Positions 1 to 7,815 of a DNA stretch of 26,071 nucleotides are shown in pieces (the stretch's first letter is position 1; every line of letters begins with the position of its first letter). The notes below the pieces were generated by a model. That model did no database searches. It saw only the letters and a list, made by a program, of their open reading frames with translations, and was not told the DNA's origin. The stretch spans positions 1 to 26,071 of the forward strand of contig CABQMF010000025.1 in NCBI GenBank assembly GCA_902465265.1, given 5' to 3'. A program made the translations under genes and the position numbers. The DNA is from an uncultured Collinsella sp. GTDB taxonomy: Bacteria; Actinomycetota; Coriobacteriia; Coriobacteriales; Coriobacteriaceae.

Positions 1-89
1 GGAAAGAAGCTGCGCCGCGGGGGAGGCGACCCAAATGGCTTTCTCATATCGTCTTGGCTAGTCGTTTAAGAACGTCCCCGATGACTAAG
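1..89. other. Window edge, unassigned sequence upstream of rho
   Basis: All three forward frames close early: frame 1 at 67-69, frame 2 at 59-61 and frame 3 at 117-119. One of them could be the C-terminal tail of a gene lying mostly outside the window, but 20 to 38 residues are too few to choose between them. Frame 3 runs through the likely rho promoter, which makes it the least attractive. No terminator hairpin is seen here. Confidence 0.3.
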
Positions 90-117
90 TTGCAGGTGGT
101 GGCGGTTGTGCTACACT
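90..117 (+). promoter_or_regulatory. Candidate rho promoter with extended -10
   Basis: A -35 box TTGCAG (90-95), a 16-base spacer and a -10 box TACACT (112-117) preceded by TGC form a sigma-70-type promoter with an extended -10. Transcription would start near 124, leaving a leader of about 138 bases before the GTG of rho. The leader holds a short inverted repeat, TCCGT...ACGGA, around 165-183. A long leader is of interest because Rho is known to attenuate its own mRNA in E. coli. Whether that happens here is inference. Confidence 0.5.
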
Positions 118-261
118 AACGCTGCGTATATGACGCAATCATCTCGATACAGATCAATGATGTCCGTCGTTTTTGTACGGAGCTAGACTGTTTAGCCGCC
201 CTGAAGGTATATGCAGGGAGCATGTGATCACAGGGCTTGAAAAGAAAGTTGAGCAAACACT

Positions 262-2865
262 GTGTCTGATCAACAGCAAGAAAACGAAATAACGACGGCG
301 CAAACCGCTCCCGCTGCACCGGTTGCGTCGGACCAGGCCGCGATGCCCGCGCCGGTGCAGACCTCGATTCCTGAGGCCCCCAAGGCCGCTTCGACGCCTG
401 CGCCCGCATCGGCTGAGAAGGTCGCGCCTGCTGCTGGCGAGGGAGCTGCCCCTGCCGCCGATGAGGATGCCGTGCCTGTAAAGCCCAAGCGTACGCGCCG
501 TGTGGCTAAGTCGGTGACGGATGGCGAGGAGGCTGCCAAGCCCAAGCGCCGTACCACGCGCGTGACGCGAACCAAGCGCACCGTTGCCGATTCCTCCGAG
601 CCGATTTCCGATGAGGTCGCGCAGGCCCGTGCGCTGGCGCAGATTAGCGAGGCTCAGGTTGTGCGCGCCCGTCGCCGTGCTGCCGAGCGCGAGGCCGCGG
701 CACTGACCGAGCTTGCAGCGCCGGCCGTCTCCGAGGCGCCTGTTGCCGCCGAGGCCCCTGTCGCGGGGCAGCCGACCGAGAAGCCAGCTCCGCGCACACG
801 TCGTCGTGCGGCCAAGTCTCAGCAGGATGCTGAGCAGGCGGCTCAAGAGTCCGGTGAAGCTCTGACTCGTTCTGCAGCAGGGGAGGGTGCGCAGCCCTCT
901 GAGTCTGCAACACCTGCCGAGGCCAACGAGGTTCCCGTTGTCGATCCCGCTCTTCGCCCGCACCGTCGCGGCCGCAAGCCCAAGGCCTTTGTCGAGGCCG
1001 AGAAAGCTGCCGCCGCCGCTGCAGCAGCCGCAGCTCAGGACGCCGCGATGACCGCCGCGCCCGCACCCGTCGCCGACGCTTCTGCCCAGGGAGCCGCTGC
1101 CACCGAGGCCGACGCGCATGCCGAGGGTGAGCCCGCCGATGTTCGCCCTGGTCGTAGCCGTCGTACCGCTTCCAAGCGCTCGTCCAAGGCCAAGGGTTCG
1201 AAAAAGGACGCGTCCGAGGATTCTGGCAACGAGGTCGTCGAGGCAACCGTCGACTCTGCTCCCGATGCCGAGAACGCCGGTCAGCCGGTAACCGATAAAC
1301 CCAAGCGTACGCGCAAGAAGTCTGCAAAGGCCAAGGCCGCCGAGCATCAGGCCGATGCCGGTTCCGTCATCGATGGCAAGTCTGACGGCGAGGCCTCGAA
1401 CAACGCCGATGCCGCTGCCGCCGATGGCGCTGCGCCTGCCGAGACCGACGAGAACGCCCGCCCCAACCGCCGTCAGCACAAGCGCAACGACGAGCGCAAC
1501 GAGCGCAAAGACGAGCGCAACAACGATCGCCGCAACCGTCAGCGCGATCGCAAGCAGCGCAACAAGGAGCGCAACGCCGCCCCGACCGAGCCTACGCTTT
1601 CGCGCGAGGAACTCGCGGCCATGAAGGTCGCCGAGCTGCGCGAAAAGGCCAAGGAGTTCGAGATCGAGACGACCGGCAAAAAGAAAGCCGAGCTCGTCGA
1701 GGAAATCTACACCACCGCCGCGAAGGCCGAGGGCTTCCGTGACATCAAGGGCATTCTGCAGATTCGCCCGGACAGCTCCGGCATCATCCATGCCCACGGC
1801 TACATGAAGTCCAGCGACGACGCCTTTGTTCCCGCATATCTCATCCGCTCCGCACGCCTGCGTACGGGTGATGTGATCGAGGGCTCGCTTCGCCCCTCAC
1901 GCGGCGGCGACAAGCGCGCCGGTCTCGCCAAGATCACAACCGTCAACGGTCTTGATCCCGAGCAGGCCCGTAACCGCCCCAAGTTCGGCGACCTCACGCC
2001 GGTCTATCCCAATGAGCCTCTGCGCATGGAGCACGGCAAGGATTCCATCACCGGTCGTGCCATCGACATCGTGTCGCCGATCGGCAAGGGCCAGCGCGGC
2101 CTGATCGTGTCGCCGCCAAAAGCCGGCAAGACCACGATCCTCAAGAAGATCTGCCAGTCTATCTCGATCAACAACCCCGAGGTTCACCTCATCTGCCTGC
2201 TCGTCGACGAGCGTCCCGAAGAGGTCACCGATATGCAGCGCTCCATCAAGGGCGAGGTCGTGGCCTCGACCTTCGATATGCCCGCCGAAAACCACACTCG
2301 CGTGGCCGAGCTCGTGATCGAGCGCGCCAAGCGCATCGTGGAGCTGGGCGGCGACGTCGTGGTGGTGCTCGACTCCATCACGCGCCTTGCTCGCGCCTAC
2401 AACCTGGCCGCTCCCGCCTCGGGCCGCATCCTTTCGGGCGGCGTCGATTCGGCGGCCCTGTATCCGCCCAAACGTTTCTTGGGCGCTGCCCGCAACATCG
2501 AGAACGGCGGCTCGCTCACCATCCTGGCTTCCGCCCTTATCGATACCGGCTCCAAGATGGACGAGGTCATCTTTGAGGAGTTCAAGGGTACCGGCAACAT
2601 GGAGCTCAAACTCGACCGCGACCTGGCCGACCGCCGTATCTTCCCGGCCATCGATCCCGTTGCCTCGGGCACGCGCAACGAGGACCTGCTGGTCGACGAG
2701 CAGATGCGCCCGTTTGTCTTTGGCCTGCGCCGTATCCTCGCCGGCATGAACAATACCGAGCGCGCGGCCGCGTCGTTTATCAAGGGCCTCAAGGGCACCA
2801 ATACCAACCAGGAGTTCCTGGTTCGTTCGGCAAAAAAGCACAGCGATTACGAGCAGACGTTCTAG
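262..2865 (+). CDS. rho: Transcription termination factor Rho with a ~445-residue disordered N-terminus
   Basis: Rho is the hexameric RNA helicase that terminates transcription by pulling on nascent RNA using ATP. The protein is 867 residues, about twice E. coli Rho (about 420). Residues 1 to about 445 are low complexity, rich in Ala, Glu, Lys and Arg, with recurring KPKRTR motifs (residues 74 and 346), a run of ten Ala near 250, and an Arg/Asn/Asp/Glu stretch at about 403-438. The Rho_N helical domain starts near 447 and the cold-shock-like RNA-binding domain near 491. The ATPase core has Walker A PPKAGKT (618-624), LLVDERPEEV, Walker B VVVLDSITR (Asp704) and the EEFKGTGNMEL segment. The start is GTG at 262; only a weak AAAGAAAG precedes it. 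High-GC Gram-positive Rho proteins often carry such inserts, so length alone is not an error. A terminator follows at 2905. Confidence 0.97.
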   Translation: MSDQQQENEITTAQTAPAAPVASDQAAMPAPVQTSIPEAPKAASTPAPASAEKVAPAAGEGAAPAADEDAVPVKPKRTRRVAKSVTDGEEAAKPKRRTTRVTRTKRTVADSSEPISDEVAQARALAQISEAQVVRARRRAAEREAAALTELAAPAVSEAPVAAEAPVAGQPTEKPAPRTRRRAAKSQQDAEQAAQESGEALTRSAAGEGAQPSESATPAEANEVPVVDPALRPHRRGRKPKAFVEAEKAAAAAAAAAAQDAAMTAAPAPVADASAQGAAATEADAHAEGEPADVRPGRSRRTASKRSSKAKGSKKDASEDSGNEVVEATVDSAPDAENAGQPVTDKPKRTRKKSAKAKAAEHQADAGSVIDGKSDGEASNNADAAAADGAAPAETDENARPNRRQHKRNDERNERKDERNNDRRNRQRDRKQRNKERNAAPTEPTLSREELAAMKVAELREKAKEFEIETTGKKKAELVEEIYTTAAKAEGFRDIKGILQIRPDSSGIIHAHGYMKSSDDAFVPAYLIRSARLRTGDVIEGSLRPSRGGDKRAGLAKITTVNGLDPEQARNRPKFGDLTPVYPNEPLRMEHGKDSITGRAIDIVSPIGKGQRGLIVSPPKAGKTTILKKICQSISINNPEVHLICLLVDERPEEVTDMQRSIKGEVVASTFDMPAENHTRVAELVIERAKRIVELGGDVVVVLDSITRLARAYNLAAPASGRILSGGVDSAALYPPKRFLGAARNIENGGSLTILASALIDTGSKMDEVIFEEFKGTGNMELKLDRDLADRRIFPAIDPVASGTRNEDLLVDEQMRPFVFGLRRILAGMNNTERAAASFIKGLKGTNTNQEFLVRSAKKHSDYEQTF

Positions 2866-2904
2866 GCCGTCCGCCGCACGTGACAGCAATCATAGACATG
2901 CCAG

Positions 2905-2934
2905 AAGGGCCGGGGTTTAGATCCTGGCCCTTTT
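2905..2934 (+). terminator. Intrinsic terminator of rho
   Basis: A 10-bp stem pairs AAGGGCCGGG (2905-2914) with CCTGGCCCTT (2923-2932), with one G-U pair and an 8-base loop. It is followed by a short T run at 2931-2934. It lies 40 bases after the rho stop codon. Confidence 0.8.
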
Positions 2935-3012
2935 CGTATCCCCGCTCGCCAACGATTATTGACCTCACGACCGGCAAGCAGCGATTTTCCCGTTTCAATC
3001 CCGCTTCGTCGC

Positions 3013-3041
3013 TTGCAATCCCCAAGGGGGTTTCGCATAAT
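3013..3041 (+). promoter_or_regulatory. Promoter of the 3178-5104 gene pair
   Basis: TTGCAA (3013-3018), a 17-base spacer and CATAAT (3036-3041) are a good match to a sigma-70 promoter. The spacer holds a small palindrome, CCCC-AA-GGGG, centred near 3025, which could be a protein site but may be chance. The predicted start near 3048 leaves a leader of about 130 bases. Confidence 0.6.
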
Positions 3042-3069
3042 AACTGTTAAGCTTCGCGACGGAAAACGC

Positions 3070-3120
3070 AGATGAAACGAACCATATACCGTTGCTTTGG
3101 GGCATAGCCCCGCTTCATCT
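3070..3120 (+). promoter_or_regulatory. Structured 5' leader with nested hairpins
   Basis: Outer arms AGATGAAACG (3070-3079) and CGCTTCATCT (3111-3120) pair over 9 of 10 positions. Inside them GGGGC (3099-3103) and GCCCC (3107-3111) form a tight hairpin with a 3-base loop. No T run follows, so it is not a normal terminator. It matches no riboswitch class that I recognise. It ends 57 bases before the start codon at 3178. Confidence 0.4.
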
Positions 3121-3177
3121 TCTCTCGCGCAGCCAACTGAATGATGCGATTTGGGTGCTGGAAGATGGGGAGAGCTC

Positions 3178-4647
3178 ATGGCTTCTTCTGATGCAACACA
3201 ACGAGCAGTCCTTGCTGGACTTTCCTGCGGGATCGGCCTTGCCGCTCCCGTGGTGATGTATGCTGCCACGCTGCCGTTTTCGTCGGTGAACGAGACGGTC
3301 GTCGCGGGCGCTGTTCCCTTTGCCGTGGGTGCGGTGGCGGGCGTGGGTATCTATGCCGCCTCGCTCGGCATTTCTGAATATCGCGCGCAGCATGCCGAGC
3401 GCCTGTTCCAGCCCGACGCTATGGGTGGCGCCGCGAACGTCAACCAGCATCAAGATGAGTTCCAGACCGCCTCGATGCCCGCCCAACAGCAGTGGGCTAC
3501 CCCTCAGGGCGTTGCTGCTGCGGCTCCTGCCGTTCAGGCAAACGCCGCGCAGCCCTCTTCGGTTTTCTCCGGCCTGACCGGTGCCTTCCAGCGCCGCCGT
3601 GCCGACGATGGCGTCCCCACCATCGCCCGCGCCGCAGACGCCATGAGCGAGGCCGACGCCTGGTCCATGATCGATAGCATGCTCGACGACGATTCGCCGG
3701 TCAGCTGCGACCCCACGCGCTCACGCGACGTCTACCAGGTCGCTATCGATGAACTCACCTACGGCGGGCAGACCGGCTCCATTAACCGCGATGACATCGC
3801 TGCCGCTGCGCGCGCCGTCTCGGGCTCTCATGCCGCCCCTGCGGGCAGCACGGCCGCCTTTGTGGCGCTCGTGGCTAACGCCGCCAACAACGCCGCTACG
3901 GCTCAATCTGTTACGTATGACACTGCCGTGCCCGTGACTCCGGCTGCCGCCACCGCCGCCGACCCCTACGCCGACGAGCCGCTGGCCGTCGACGAGGAGA
4001 CCATTGCCGCCCGCCGTGCTGCCGAAAGCTCGCTGTGGGGCGCTCCTGCACAGCAGCAGGCGGCGGAGGCGGTGCCGTACAACGCGAACCTTGCCAACAT
4101 GCCGATCATCAGCGACGCCTCTGCTGCGGCCATCGATCTCGATGACCTTGACGAGCCGGTCATCTCGAACGACATGCCGTATGTGGTCGCTGCCCCGGTC
4201 GATGCCCCGGCCTCCGCGTCCCAGTCCGTCGCAGTCGACGAGCCTGTAGATGCGACTCCCGAGGAAGACGTCCCCATGGCCGATTATTCGGGCCACGAGG
4301 GCATGTGGGCCGCCGCTGCCGCAATTTTGGACGAGGTCGTCGAGCCTGCTCCCGTTGCCGCTCCGGTGTTTACGTCTGCTCCTCAGCCCGCTGCCCCCGC
4401 TTACGTTGGTCGCCACAGCGCCGTGTTCCCCGAGGATACCGCCCGCATCTCGCGCGAAGGTATTGAGCGTGCCGAGGCCATCGCTGCCGGCATCATGGAG
4501 AACCGTCGTCACGAGCGCGTCAATCAGATTCTCGAGGAGGAGATCGACCGCCTGCAGTCTGCAGCGGTGAGGCGCACGGGCCGTGCCTATCTGAGTGTTA
4601 TCGAGGGTGGCACCGCCAGCTTTGAGCCGCTCTGTGCGGAGGCATAA
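3178..4647 (+). CDS. Membrane-anchored Ala/Pro-rich protein of unknown function
   Basis: I do not recognise this 489-residue protein. The start chosen is ATG 3178, with GGGGAGAG ending a few bases upstream; an in-frame TTG at 3151 lacks such a site. Two hydrophobic segments near the N-terminus (about residues 11-32 and 39-62) suggest a membrane hairpin. A long acidic, Ala/Pro/Val-rich and probably disordered region follows. The C-terminal ~70 residues look ordered: a helix with ARISREGIERAEAIAAGIM, then EEEIDRLQSAAVRR, then GRAYLSVIEGGTASFEPL. That ending looks like a small conserved domain. The downstream vanZ-like gene starts 7 bases after the stop and uses a ribosome site inside this gene, so the two are co-translated. 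A surface or division scaffold role is possible, but nothing in the sequence proves it. Confidence 0.8.
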   Translation: MASSDATQRAVLAGLSCGIGLAAPVVMYAATLPFSSVNETVVAGAVPFAVGAVAGVGIYAASLGISEYRAQHAERLFQPDAMGGAANVNQHQDEFQTASMPAQQQWATPQGVAAAAPAVQANAAQPSSVFSGLTGAFQRRRADDGVPTIARAADAMSEADAWSMIDSMLDDDSPVSCDPTRSRDVYQVAIDELTYGGQTGSINRDDIAAAARAVSGSHAAPAGSTAAFVALVANAANNAATAQSVTYDTAVPVTPAAATAADPYADEPLAVDEETIAARRAAESSLWGAPAQQQAAEAVPYNANLANMPIISDASAAAIDLDDLDEPVISNDMPYVVAAPVDAPASASQSVAVDEPVDATPEEDVPMADYSGHEGMWAAAAAILDEVVEPAPVAAPVFTSAPQPAAPAYVGRHSAVFPEDTARISREGIERAEAIAAGIMENRRHERVNQILEEEIDRLQSAAVRRTGRAYLSVIEGGTASFEPLCAEA

Positions 4648-4654
4648 CTTCTGC

Positions 4655-5104
4655 ATGCTTAAACTCGATCGAAAATGGGCGGTCGCGACCTGCCTGATGG
4701 TGCTGCTCATCTGGGGCAATTCGATGGTTCCCGGCACGGGGTCCGGTTCATTGAGCTTGTCGATTATGGAGGCCGTTCGCGGCTTTCTGCACGGCATGGG
4801 GCTTCCGTATGAATGGGTGACTAACTTCGTCGTTCGCAAGTGCGCGCATTTTACCGAGTACATGGTGCTCGGCATTCTGGCGACGCATGCTTTTGACATC
4901 GAGGGCCGTCGCACCTTTGACGTGCTGCTTCCCACGGCGGTGTTCTTGCTGCTGATCCCCTCGATTGACGAGACGATTCAGCTCTTTGTGCCCGGTCGCG
5001 CCGGCATGATCACCGACGTGATGATCGACTGCTGCGGAGCGATTACGGGCGTTGTGCTTCGATATCTTCTACGATCGCTCATATGTGCCAAAAAGGCCGC
5101 CTAG
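4655..5104 (+). CDS. VanZ-like membrane protein
   Basis: A 149-residue integral membrane protein of the VanZ-like family. The family is named after the teicoplanin-resistance gene vanZ, but most members have no proven function. Signature segments are VRKCAHFTEYMVLGIL and DETIQLFVPGRAGMITDVMIDCCGA, in the usual order, with about four hydrophobic helices. The start ATG 4655 has GGAGG at 4638-4642, inside the end of the previous gene; an earlier GTG at 4595 lies wholly within that gene and is less likely. The stop codon (5102-5104) lies inside the left arm of the terminator stem. A role in cell-envelope physiology is inference. No glycopeptide-resistance genes are nearby, so resistance should not be assumed. 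Confidence 0.9.
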   Translation: MLKLDRKWAVATCLMVLLIWGNSMVPGTGSGSLSLSIMEAVRGFLHGMGLPYEWVTNFVVRKCAHFTEYMVLGILATHAFDIEGRRTFDVLLPTAVFLLLIPSIDETIQLFVPGRAGMITDVMIDCCGAITGVVLRYLLRSLICAKKAA

Positions 5105-5133
5105 GACACAGTGCTTGGTCCTAGGCGGCCTTT
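5092..5133 (+). terminator. Strong terminator overlapping the vanZ-like stop codon
   Basis: A perfect 16-bp stem: AAAGGCCGCCTAGGAC (5092-5107) pairs with its complement at 5118-5133 across a 10-base loop. CTTTG follows. The left arm encodes the last residues and the TAG stop of the VanZ-like gene. The A-rich 5' flank and T-rich 3' flank could let it act in both directions. Confidence 0.9.
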
Positions 5134-5217
5134 CTTTGTTTGGGGGCTTATACGGGGCGTGGCGGCGTTATCCCGTAGGGTGGGATTGCTGGATGTTGCG
5201 GCGCCCCTTTGGCTCGC

Positions 5218-6111
5218 CTACTGCTGAAGTGCGGCGGCACCCAGGGCCAGGCAACCCATGATGCCCTGCTTGCCTTCGAGACTGTTGTTGACGATGTAGG
5301 TATCGATGTCGTTGACCTCGGGCGTGACGATATAGCCGTTGAGCATCTCGGCACACTTTTTGCGGGCGAGCGGCACGATGGGGGTGTGGTCGGCCACGCC
5401 GCCGCCGATGATGATTTTCTGCGGGGCATAGCACAGCGTGTAGGTCATGAGCGCCTGCGCCAGATAGCCTGCGAGCAGGTCCATGGCCTCCGGGTCATCG
5501 GCCATGTCTCCGGCGCTCTTGCCGTCCCAGCGCTTTTTAACGCCGGGACCGGCGATGAGGCCCTCGAGGCAGTTGTCGTGGAAGGGGCAGGCGCTATGCT
5601 CGCCAATGGTGTCGCGCGGGTCGCGCGTGACCAGGATGTGGCCGGCCTCGGGATGCATCATGCCATGCACGAGCTGGCCGCCCGAGAGCACGCCGGCGCC
5701 CACACCGGTACCGATCGTCAGGTACACCACGTCGGTGAGGCCCTGCGCGCAACCGAAGGTGACCTCGCCCAAGCAGGCGACGTTGACGTCGGTATCGTAG
5801 CCGCAGGGGACGTTGAGCTCGTTTTGGATGGTGCCCAGTAGGTCAAAGTAACGCCATGCCGTTTTGGGCGTCTCCAAGATCTTGCCGTACTGGGGCGAGG
5901 CGGGGTTGACCGCGGTGGGGCCAAAGGCGCCGATGCCCAGGGCGGCGATGCCCTTGTCGGCAAACCATGCATTGACGGCCTCAACGGTCTCTTGCGGGGT
6001 CGTGGTCGCAATCTGCTCACGCTCCAGGACCGTACCGTCCGCATAGCCCGTGGCGCAGACCATCTTGGTACCGCCGGCCTCGAGCGCTCCGATAAGCTGC
6101 TGCTCTGCCAT
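5218..6111 (-). CDS. ROK-family fructokinase (zinc-containing)
   Basis: This 297-residue sugar kinase phosphorylates, most likely, D-fructose to fructose 6-phosphate with ATP in the cytoplasm. The N-terminal phosphate-binding loop is GALEAGGTKMVCA (8-20). The catalytic base is expected at Asp108 in YDTDVNVACLGE. The second nucleotide site is LTIGTGVGAG (131-140). The zinc site is His158 plus CPFHDNC (Cys175, His178, Cys181). The spacing and the following LEGLIAGP match Bacillus fructokinases of the YdhR/GmuE type better than glucokinases or NagC-type repressors; there is no DNA-binding domain. The ATG at 6111 follows GAGAGG. It is a single-gene unit, separated from the upstream aminotransferase by a terminator. 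Glucose or mannose kinase activity cannot be excluded from sequence. Confidence 0.9.
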   Translation of the reverse strand: MAEQQLIGALEAGGTKMVCATGYADGTVLEREQIATTTPQETVEAVNAWFADKGIAALGIGAFGPTAVNPASPQYGKILETPKTAWRYFDLLGTIQNELNVPCGYDTDVNVACLGEVTFGCAQGLTDVVYLTIGTGVGAGVLSGGQLVHGMMHPEAGHILVTRDPRDTIGEHSACPFHDNCLEGLIAGPGVKKRWDGKSAGDMADDPEAMDLLAGYLAQALMTYTLCYAPQKIIIGGGVADHTPIVPLARKKCAEMLNGYIVTPEVNDIDTYIVNNSLEGKQGIMGCLALGAAALQQ

Positions 6112-6149
6112 AGTATTCCTCTCTCTGGGACGAGTTGCTCCGTGATTAA

Positions 6150-6177
6150 AGTATAGAGCTCTAAACCATTTAAGAAA
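6150..6177 (-). promoter_or_regulatory. Candidate fructokinase promoter and TAGAGCTCTA palindrome
   Basis: Read on the minus strand, TATACT (6155-6150) is a good -10. The -35 (TTTCTT, 16 bases upstream) is poor, which would fit an activated promoter. A perfect 10-bp palindrome TAGAGCTCTA (6153-6162) overlaps the upstream edge of the -10 and could be an operator. Both calls rest on motif inspection alone. Confidence 0.35.
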
Positions 6178-6184
6178 GCGCTAT

Positions 6185-6227
6185 AAAAAGAAGCCCTGCA
6201 ACGCGGCGGGCGGTGCGGGGCTTCTTT
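6185..6227 (-). terminator. Terminator of the aminotransferase gene
   Basis: AAGAAGCCC (6188-6196) pairs with GGGCTTCTT (6218-6226), and the stem extends inward by a few imperfect pairs to a GC-rich loop. On the minus strand the stem is followed by TTTTTATAG. It lies 26 bases after the aminotransferase stop and shields the fructokinase gene. Confidence 0.8.
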
Positions 6228-6252
6228 GGTCGCTTTAGTTGCCGGGCCGTCC

Positions 6253-7434
6253 TTACCCGCGCGGCTTGATTTTATCACGTAGCGACTTGAGGTTCTCCAG
6301 CGCCGCGTTAAGCGTCTCGTCTCGCTTGGCAAAGTGGAAACGAATCAGATGGTTGACGGGCTCACGGAAGAAGCTCGAACCGGGAACGGCACCCACGCCC
6401 ACCTTAGACGCGAGGTCCTCGCAGAATTCGAGGTCACTGTCATAGCCAAATTCAGAGATATCCATCATGACGTAGTAGGCGCCCTGCGGCACGTTATGCT
6501 CAAGACCGATACTGTCGAGTCCCTGGCAGAACAGGTCGCGTTTGGCGGTGTAGAGGTCAAGGACCTCATCGTAATAGCTGTCGTCGAAGTTGAGGGCGGT
6601 AACGACGGCTTCCTGCAGGGGAGCGGCGGCGCCCACGGTGAGGAAGTCGTGGACCTTCTTGATGCGCTCGGTAATCTCGGCCGGGGCGATGGTGTAGCCC
6701 AGGCGCCAGCCGGTGATGGAGTAGGTCTTGGACAGCGAGCTGCAGCTGATGGTGCGCTCGAACATGCCGGGCAGCGTGGCCATATAGACGTGCTCGTGGG
6801 GTGCGTAGACGATGTGCTCGTATACCTCGTCGGTGATGCAGTAGGCGTCGTACTTATTGCACAGGTCGGCAATAAAAGTGAGCTCTTCGCGCGTAAAGAC
6901 CTTGCCGCAGGGGTTGGACGGGTTGCACAGGACGATGGCCTTGGGCTCGTTGTCGCGGAAGGCCGCCTCGAGGACCTCGCGATCGAAGTCGAATGTGGGC
7001 GCGTTGAGCGGTACATAGATGGGCTCAGCGCCCGAGAGAATCGTGTCGGCGCCGTAGTTCTCGTAGAACGGCGAGAAGATGACGACCTTGTCTCCGGGGT
7101 TCGTAACCGTCATCATGGCGGCCATCATGGCCTCGGTGGAGCCGCAGGTGACTACGATGTTCTCGTTGGGGTTGATCGGCATGCCCATAAAGTGCTCCTG
7201 CTTGGCCGCGAGCGCCTCGCGCATGGCCTGGGAGCCCCAAGTGATGGAGTACTGGTGATAGAGCGGCTTGGGGTCGGTCGCGATGGTGCTGAGGCTCTCG
7301 AGCAGCTGTGCCGGAGGATCGAAGTCAGGGAAGCCCTGCGAGAGGTTGACGGCACCGTACTTATTGGAGATGCGCGTCATGCGGCGGATGACCGAATCGG
7401 TAAATGTCGCCGTACGGTTGGAGAGTTCTTTCAT
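6253..7434 (-). CDS. PLP-dependent class I aminotransferase
   Basis: This 393-residue enzyme belongs to fold-type I aminotransferases. The closest match by motif is the kynurenine/methionine/glutamine aminotransferase group (YbdL-like). It moves an amino group from an amino acid to a 2-oxo acid. Visible marks are NLSQGFPDFDPP near the N-terminus, CGSTEAMMAA, CNPSNPCGKVFTREEL, ITDEVYEHIVY, the Schiff-base lysine K236 in SSLSKTYSITGWRLGY, and a C-terminal FHFAKRDETLNAALENL. The ATG at 7434 has AAAGGA 7 bases upstream and gives a protein starting MKELSNRT. An ATG 18 bases earlier (7452) has no such site. It is alone between a terminator and the tRNA promoter region. The substrate cannot be fixed from sequence. 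Confidence 0.92.
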   Translation of the reverse strand: MKELSNRTATFTDSVIRRMTRISNKYGAVNLSQGFPDFDPPAQLLESLSTIATDPKPLYHQYSITWGSQAMREALAAKQEHFMGMPINPNENIVVTCGSTEAMMAAMMTVTNPGDKVVIFSPFYENYGADTILSGAEPIYVPLNAPTFDFDREVLEAAFRDNEPKAIVLCNPSNPCGKVFTREELTFIADLCNKYDAYCITDEVYEHIVYAPHEHVYMATLPGMFERTISCSSLSKTYSITGWRLGYTIAPAEITERIKKVHDFLTVGAAAPLQEAVVTALNFDDSYYDEVLDLYTAKRDLFCQGLDSIGLEHNVPQGAYYVMMDISEFGYDSDLEFCEDLASKVGVGAVPGSSFFREPVNHLIRFHFAKRDETLNAALENLKSLRDKIKPRG

Positions 7435-7544
7435 GCTTGTCCTTTCGAGCATTTGCAGTGGGGCAAGTTTACTCCTATGAAACCGGTGGGAATTGCTCGA
7501 AACGCGCGCGAAAAACTCTTTTCAAAATTCTTGAAAATTGGGGC

Positions 7545-7573
7545 TTGCATCGCGTGGCGTTCCTTGCAATAAT
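7545..7573 (+). promoter_or_regulatory. tRNA promoter
   Basis: TTGCAT (7545-7550), a 17-base spacer and AATAAT (7568-7573) match a sigma-70 promoter. The predicted start near 7580 is about 20 bases before tRNA-His. No other promoter is seen between the two tRNA genes, so they are probably one transcript. Confidence 0.7.
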
Positions 7574-7600
7574 AGTCGAGCGCGAAGCGCACAGGACACG

Positions 7601-7677
7601 GTGGGTGTAGCTCAGTTGGCTAGAGCGACGGGTTGTGGTCCCGTAGGTCGAGGGTTCGAGTCCCTTTACCCACCCCA
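7601..7677 (+). tRNA. tRNA-His (GTG)
   Basis: The acceptor arm GTGGGTG (7601-7607) pairs with TACCCAC (7667-7673) with one G-U pair. The anticodon loop TTGTGGT carries GTG, and the T arm has GGTTCGAGTCC. CCA is encoded (7675-7677). The base at 7600 is G and the discriminator is C, so the extra G-1:C73 pair that marks tRNA-His can be supplied by the transcript. Confidence 0.97.
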
Positions 7678-7699
7678 GTTCTTGCTTCGTGTTGATATC

Positions 7700-7775
7700 G
7701 GGTCGTTAGCTCAGTTGGTAGAGCAGGGGACTCTTAATCCCAAGGTCCAGGGTTCGACCCCCTGACGGCCCACCA
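7700..7775 (+). tRNA. tRNA-Lys (CTT)
   Basis: The acceptor arm GGGTCGT (7700-7706) pairs with ACGGCCC (7765-7771). The anticodon loop CTCTTAA gives CTT, which reads AAG. The T loop is GGTTCGACC and CCA is encoded (7773-7775). It lies 22 bases after tRNA-His and just before a strong terminator. Confidence 0.97.
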
Positions 7776-7784
7776 AAGAATGTT

Positions 7785-7815
7785 AAAGCGACTGGCTTCG
7801 GCTGGTCGCTTTTTT
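7785..7815 (+). terminator. Terminator of the tRNA pair, UUCG tetraloop
   Basis: A 12-bp stem pairs AAAGCGACTGGC (7785-7796) with GCTGGTCGCTTT (7801-7812), with two G-U pairs. It is closed by a C(UUCG)G tetraloop and followed by a T run to 7815. This is a textbook intrinsic terminator. Confidence 0.93.

Noticed and set aside
1000..1040. GCC/GCA-rich run in rho as a phase-variable microsatellite
   Set aside because: The codons for the Ala run are mixed, not a pure repeat, so slippage is unlikely. It is better explained as coding for poly-Ala.
154..1797. 547-residue open frame on the minus strand opposite rho
   Set aside because: It is the antisense shadow of a GC-rich, repetitive coding region. 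The protein is a Leu/Gly/Arg low-complexity string with no motif, and rho on the other strand is certain.
4655..5104. Teicoplanin resistance because of the VanZ-like gene
   Set aside because: VanZ-like proteins are widespread, and no vanA/vanH/vanX-type genes are nearby.
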